DNA from: Burkholderiaceae bacterium
GTDB lineage: Bacteria; Pseudomonadota; Gammaproteobacteria; Burkholderiales; Burkholderiaceae_C
Assembly: GCA_026125795.1 (NCBI GenBank)
Contig: JAHCKM010000001.1
Location: 2,074,600-2,138,599 of the forward strand
Length of the DNA: 64,000 nt
Direction of reading: 5' to 3'
In this document: positions 63,724 through 64,000 of the stretch, piece after piece
How the letters are laid out: each line of letters starts with the position of its first letter
How positions within the stretch are numbered: the first letter of the stretch is position 1
Notes under the pieces: model-generated
What the model was told of the DNA's origin: nothing
Seen by the model: only the letters and a program-made list of their open reading frames with translations
Database searches by the model: none
Program-made: the position numbers and the translations under genes

Positions 63724-64000
63724 TCAGAACGGCATCTCGAAACGTTGCCCGCGCACGCGCAGCACCGCGGAGCGGGGCCGGATCTGCTCGATCTGCAGTT
63801 CGTCGCTCAGCGCATCGCCTTCGCGCATCACCTGGCCGTTGAGGATCACCATGCGCTGCGCCGGCGTGTCGGAATACACCGAACCGCCGAATGCCAGCTG
63901 CGGCACGCTGCGCCGCAAGTCGTCGGGCAATTCGGCCAGTGTGCGCAGTCGCTCGGGCGGCGCCGGCGCAGGTGCCCGCGGTGCTGCAGGGGCGGGCGCG
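63724..64000 (-). CDS. gspB: type II secretion protein GspB, C-terminal part (5' end off window)
   Basis: The visible 91 codons contain an Ala/Pro-rich linker and then the GspB C-terminal domain: LPDDLRRSVPQLAFGGSVYSD, RMVILNGQVMREGD and LRVRGQRFEMPF. The frame is open to the right edge. GspB assists GspA in inserting the secretin through peptidoglycan. Together with the GspE-like ATPase at 31.3 kb it shows that type II secretion genes are scattered in this genome. Confidence 0.85.
   Translation of the reverse strand, partial: APAPAAPRAPAPAPPERLRTLAELPDDLRRSVPQLAFGGSVYSDTPAQRMVILNGQVMREGDALSDELQIEQIRPRSAVLRVRGQRFEMPF

Overview
The window reads as chromosome of a high-GC, aerobic betaproteobacterium, most likely Burkholderiales near the Rubrivivax/Leptothrix/Methylibium group. 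The reasons are the very GC-rich codon use, a complete box (aerobic benzoyl-CoA) cluster with a BoxR-type regulator, a Bug/TctC-type solute-binding protein, DUF3072 and DUF1304 proteins and a split set of type II secretion genes. This placement is inference from gene content, not a computed phylogeny. I see no tRNA, rRNA, CRISPR array, insertion sequence or prophage.

Layout. 1-5.9 kb: a HAD phosphatase/HerA-like ATPase fusion (runs off the left edge), a YihY membrane protein, a DUF3072 protein, a thioesterase-like protein, a GNAT acetyltransferase, a ferritin-like protein and a small exported protein. 5.9-20.9 kb: the aromatic-acid region. Leftward from 15 kb lie benzoate-CoA ligase, an alpha/beta hydrolase, a Liv-type ABC importer (binding protein, two permeases, two ATPases) and a feruloyl-CoA-synthase-like ligase. 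Rightward lie boxR, boxC, boxB and boxA. Uptake, CoA activation, epoxidation by BoxAB and ring cleavage by BoxC are therefore all encoded together. Two promoters with the same -35/-10 pair (TTGACA-N17-TATCGT) and four copies of a 14-bp palindrome close to TGCACTATAGTGCA tie both arms to BoxR.

20.9-33.2 kb: a Ser/Thr kinase (apparently frameshifted) coupled to an OmpA-like lipoprotein; a leftward MoxR-DUF58-VWA-NDH-2 group; a PDZ-less trypsin-like protease; and a rightward chain of overlapping genes (TatD, deoxyinosine-type DNA glycosylase, spermidine-synthase-like protein, GspE-like ATPase). 33.3-40.9 kb: TctB-TctA carboxylate transporter, an MFS exporter with a fused C-terminal domain, gamma-glutamyltransferase, a 611-nt non-coding hairpin-rich gap and a Baeyer-Villiger-type monooxygenase. 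40.9-47.5 kb: a complete RND efflux operon followed by an atypical SDR.

47.6-64 kb: a PAS-rich receiver protein whose histidine-kinase core is degenerate, a cysteine hydrolase, an EamA exporter, a quinone oxidoreductase, a double-thioredoxin-fold periplasmic protein, a small HTH protein with a probable operator, a membrane fatty-acid-hydroxylase-family protein, a VOC protein, an M16 peptidase, an orphan TctC-like binding protein paired with an FAD oxidoreductase, and the C-terminus of GspB at the right edge.

The best-supported coherent system is the benzoate regulon, which is known biology with a clearly readable control region. The less usual items are the kinase-less PAS/receiver protein, the split Ser/Thr kinase, the HAD-ATPase fusion and the HTH/operator/short-transcript locus at 54.7-55.5 kb. 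I did not find a system I could honestly call undescribed.
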